6,366 bases of DNA from Bacteroidales bacterium H10 (lineage in GTDB: Bacteria; Bacteroidota; Bacteroidia; Bacteroidales; Muribaculaceae). A program made the translations under genes and the position numbers. A model generated the notes under the pieces. It did no database searches and was not told the DNA's origin. It saw nothing but the letters and a program-made list of their open reading frames with translations. Of this stretch, positions 5,188-6,366 are shown piece by piece (within the stretch, counting starts at the first letter, position 1; each line of letters starts with the position of its first letter). The stretch spans positions 500-6,865 of the forward strand of contig DAAV01000147.1 of assembly GCA_001701295.1 (NCBI GenBank). Direction: 5' to 3'.

Positions 5188-6117
5188 ATGATTTCAGTCG
5201 TAATCCCATTATATAACAAAGAAAAGCAGATCGCCAACACTCTGCGCTCCGTCTTCGCGCAGACATATACCGATTACGAAATTATCGTAGTCAATGACGG
5301 ATCCACAGACAACTCCGTTGCCGTCGTAGAGTCGCTGAACGATCCCCGCATCCGTCTGGTACACCAAAAAAACGCCGGAGTATCGGCAGCAAGAAACAAA
5401 GGGATTGAAGAGGCCCGCGGCGAATACATCGCCCTCCTCGACGGAGATGATGAATGGATGCCCATTTTATTAGAGACAATGCTTGCTCTTGCTAAAAAAT
5501 ATCCCTCCTGTAATGTATTTGCCGGTAATTATACACAAGTAGGCGATTCAGGCAAACAGTCTGCAACCGTCATTAACGGACTTTCTTTTAAGGGTAGCGA
5601 CGGTATACTTGACAACTATTTCACTGTAGCCGCACAATCAAATCCTCCCGTATGGTCAAGTTGTGTCATGACCACAAAAGCGGTCTTTGAGAGTGTCGGG
5701 GGATTTCCTGTAGGTGTGAGATCTGGTGAAGACCTGTTGACATGGGCCAGAATTGCATGTAAATACAAGATCGCATACACTAAGTTGCCTCTTGCATATT
5801 ATAACATGGGAGAAGGTTATAATTTTTCAAAACTACCTCCAAGAAGTCAGGATAACAATGATCCTGTAGGTATCGGATTAAATGAATTGTTGACAAATTA
5901 TAACACAATTCCTGGTTTGAGGCAATATATATCGTTATGGCATAAAATGCGTGCGTCTGTCGCACTTCGTTACGGAGAAATAAGAGAGACTTTTCATGAA
6001 AGTGTGATTGCATTAAAATATAATCACAGAAATTATAAAGTTGTTCCTTTTATGATTTTAGCTATCTTACCTAAACAGTTAAGAAACAAGATTATATCTT
6101 TGAGGAATTATATGTAA
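5188..6117 (+). CDS. Glycosyltransferase family 2
   Basis: This 309-aa protein is a GT-A fold glycosyltransferase that would move a sugar from a nucleotide donor onto a growing surface glycan on the cytoplasmic side of the membrane. Visible motifs: the N-terminal ISVVIPLYNKE; VVNDGSTDNS (34-43) with Asp37, the nucleotide-binding site; the conserved NAGVSAARNKGI (62-73); the metal-binding ALLDGDDEW (82-90), with Asp85 and Asp87 of the DxD-type site; and SGEDLLTW (179-186), with Glu181-Asp182 in the place of the catalytic base. No membrane segment is evident. Donor and acceptor cannot be told from sequence. Composition changes sharply inside the gene: 127 of 240 bases are G or C in 5221-5460 but only 77 of 240 in 5821-6060. 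The acyltransferase that follows 6 bp later suggests one operon for capsule, O-antigen or exopolysaccharide synthesis. Confidence 0.95.
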   Translation: MISVVIPLYNKEKQIANTLRSVFAQTYTDYEIIVVNDGSTDNSVAVVESLNDPRIRLVHQKNAGVSAARNKGIEEARGEYIALLDGDDEWMPILLETMLALAKKYPSCNVFAGNYTQVGDSGKQSATVINGLSFKGSDGILDNYFTVAAQSNPPVWSSCVMTTKAVFESVGGFPVGVRSGEDLLTWARIACKYKIAYTKLPLAYYNMGEGYNFSKLPPRSQDNNDPVGIGLNELLTNYNTIPGLRQYISLWHKMRASVALRYGEIRETFHESVIALKYNHRNYKVVPFMILAILPKQLRNKIISLRNYM

Positions 6118-6123
6118 TAAATT

Positions 6124-6366
6124 ATGAAAAGAATCTTATTTTATTTACTCAAAATTTTTGCTTTCATTTCCAGATGTATAAGCATAAATTTGTACATGTC
6201 CATCATTATGAAAGCGCATGAAATTGTAGGTGTGTGTTTTTCAGGAAGACCCGAATATATTCAGGCAGATGCGTATCTGGACGGATCCGGTGGCCTTACT
6301 ATAGGGAAAGGTGCCGTAATATCTACAAAAGTCATAATTCTTACTCATGACTGGTCTTTCCTTAAA
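6124..6366 (+). CDS. Hexapeptide-repeat (left-handed beta-helix) acyltransferase, N-terminal part
   Basis: The gene opens at the ATG at 6124, six bases after the glycosyltransferase stop, and is cut by the window end after 81 codons. The N-terminal 25 residues are hydrophobic and basic (MKRILFYLLKIFAFISRC), perhaps a membrane-associating helix. From residue 46 onward the pattern YIQADAYLDG, GLTIGKGAVIST and VIILTHDWSF is that of left-handed beta-helix acyltransferases of the NodL/LacA/WcaF type. His75 in THDW is in the place of the usual catalytic histidine. Such enzymes acetylate sugars of surface glycans, which fits the glycosyltransferase next door. The substrate is unknown. The AT-rich composition matches the 3' half of the glycosyltransferase. 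Confidence 0.85.
   Translation, partial: MKRILFYLLKIFAFISRCISINLYMSIIMKAHEIVGVCFSGRPEYIQADAYLDGSGGLTIGKGAVISTKVIILTHDWSFLK

Overview
The window looks like chromosomal DNA of a member of the Bacteroidota, probably the order Bacteroidales. This rests on moderate GC content, no strong Shine-Dalgarno sequences before the starts, a GxxExxY-family gene surrounded by GC-rich palindromic repeats, and a polysaccharide-type glycosyltransferase followed by a hexapeptide acyltransferase. No rRNA, tRNA or housekeeping marker is present, so the taxonomy is inference. All supported genes lie on the + strand.

Positions 1-91 hold a truncated second copy of the 5' end of the ATPase gene that starts at 2316. 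Positions 2-86 match 2316-2400 with only two differences. The copy breaks off just before its P-loop and ends in a stop. Positions 116-1990 hold module 1: an ABC/AAA-type (OLD/SMC-like) ATPase of 430 aa, then after a 3-bp gap a 192-aa partner with an E-x-K motif that could be a PD-(D/E)XK-type nuclease core. Positions 1991-2315 are non-coding and carry a cluster of GTTAT/ATAAC sites and a GC-rich repeat. Positions 2316-4443 hold module 2: a second ATPase (439 aa) overlapping by 11 bp a 272-aa partner. The two partner proteins share a faint but ordered motif: C-[DE], then hydrophobic-E-hydrophobic-[KR], then YDNI. The modules are therefore probably diverged paralogues of one two-gene system, arranged in tandem.

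Positions 4444-4716 hold a hairpin and two copies of a structured GC-rich repeat. These are followed by a 128-aa GxxExxY protein (PD-(D/E)XK superfamily, 4717-5103) and a further repeat copy. From 5188 to the right edge lies what looks like one end of a surface-polysaccharide locus: a GT2 glycosyltransferase whose composition drops sharply after the DxD motif, and a hexapeptide-repeat acyltransferase cut by the window end.

Interpretation: an SMC/OLD-like ATPase coupled to a small nuclease-like partner is the layout of several anti-phage systems (Septu, PARIS, Gabija and OLD-type pairs are comparable in logic). I do not recognise either partner as a known effector. The tandem pair of modules, with module 1 bracketed by near-identical direct repeats, is the best candidate here for an undescribed defence system. 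The function is inferred from architecture only.
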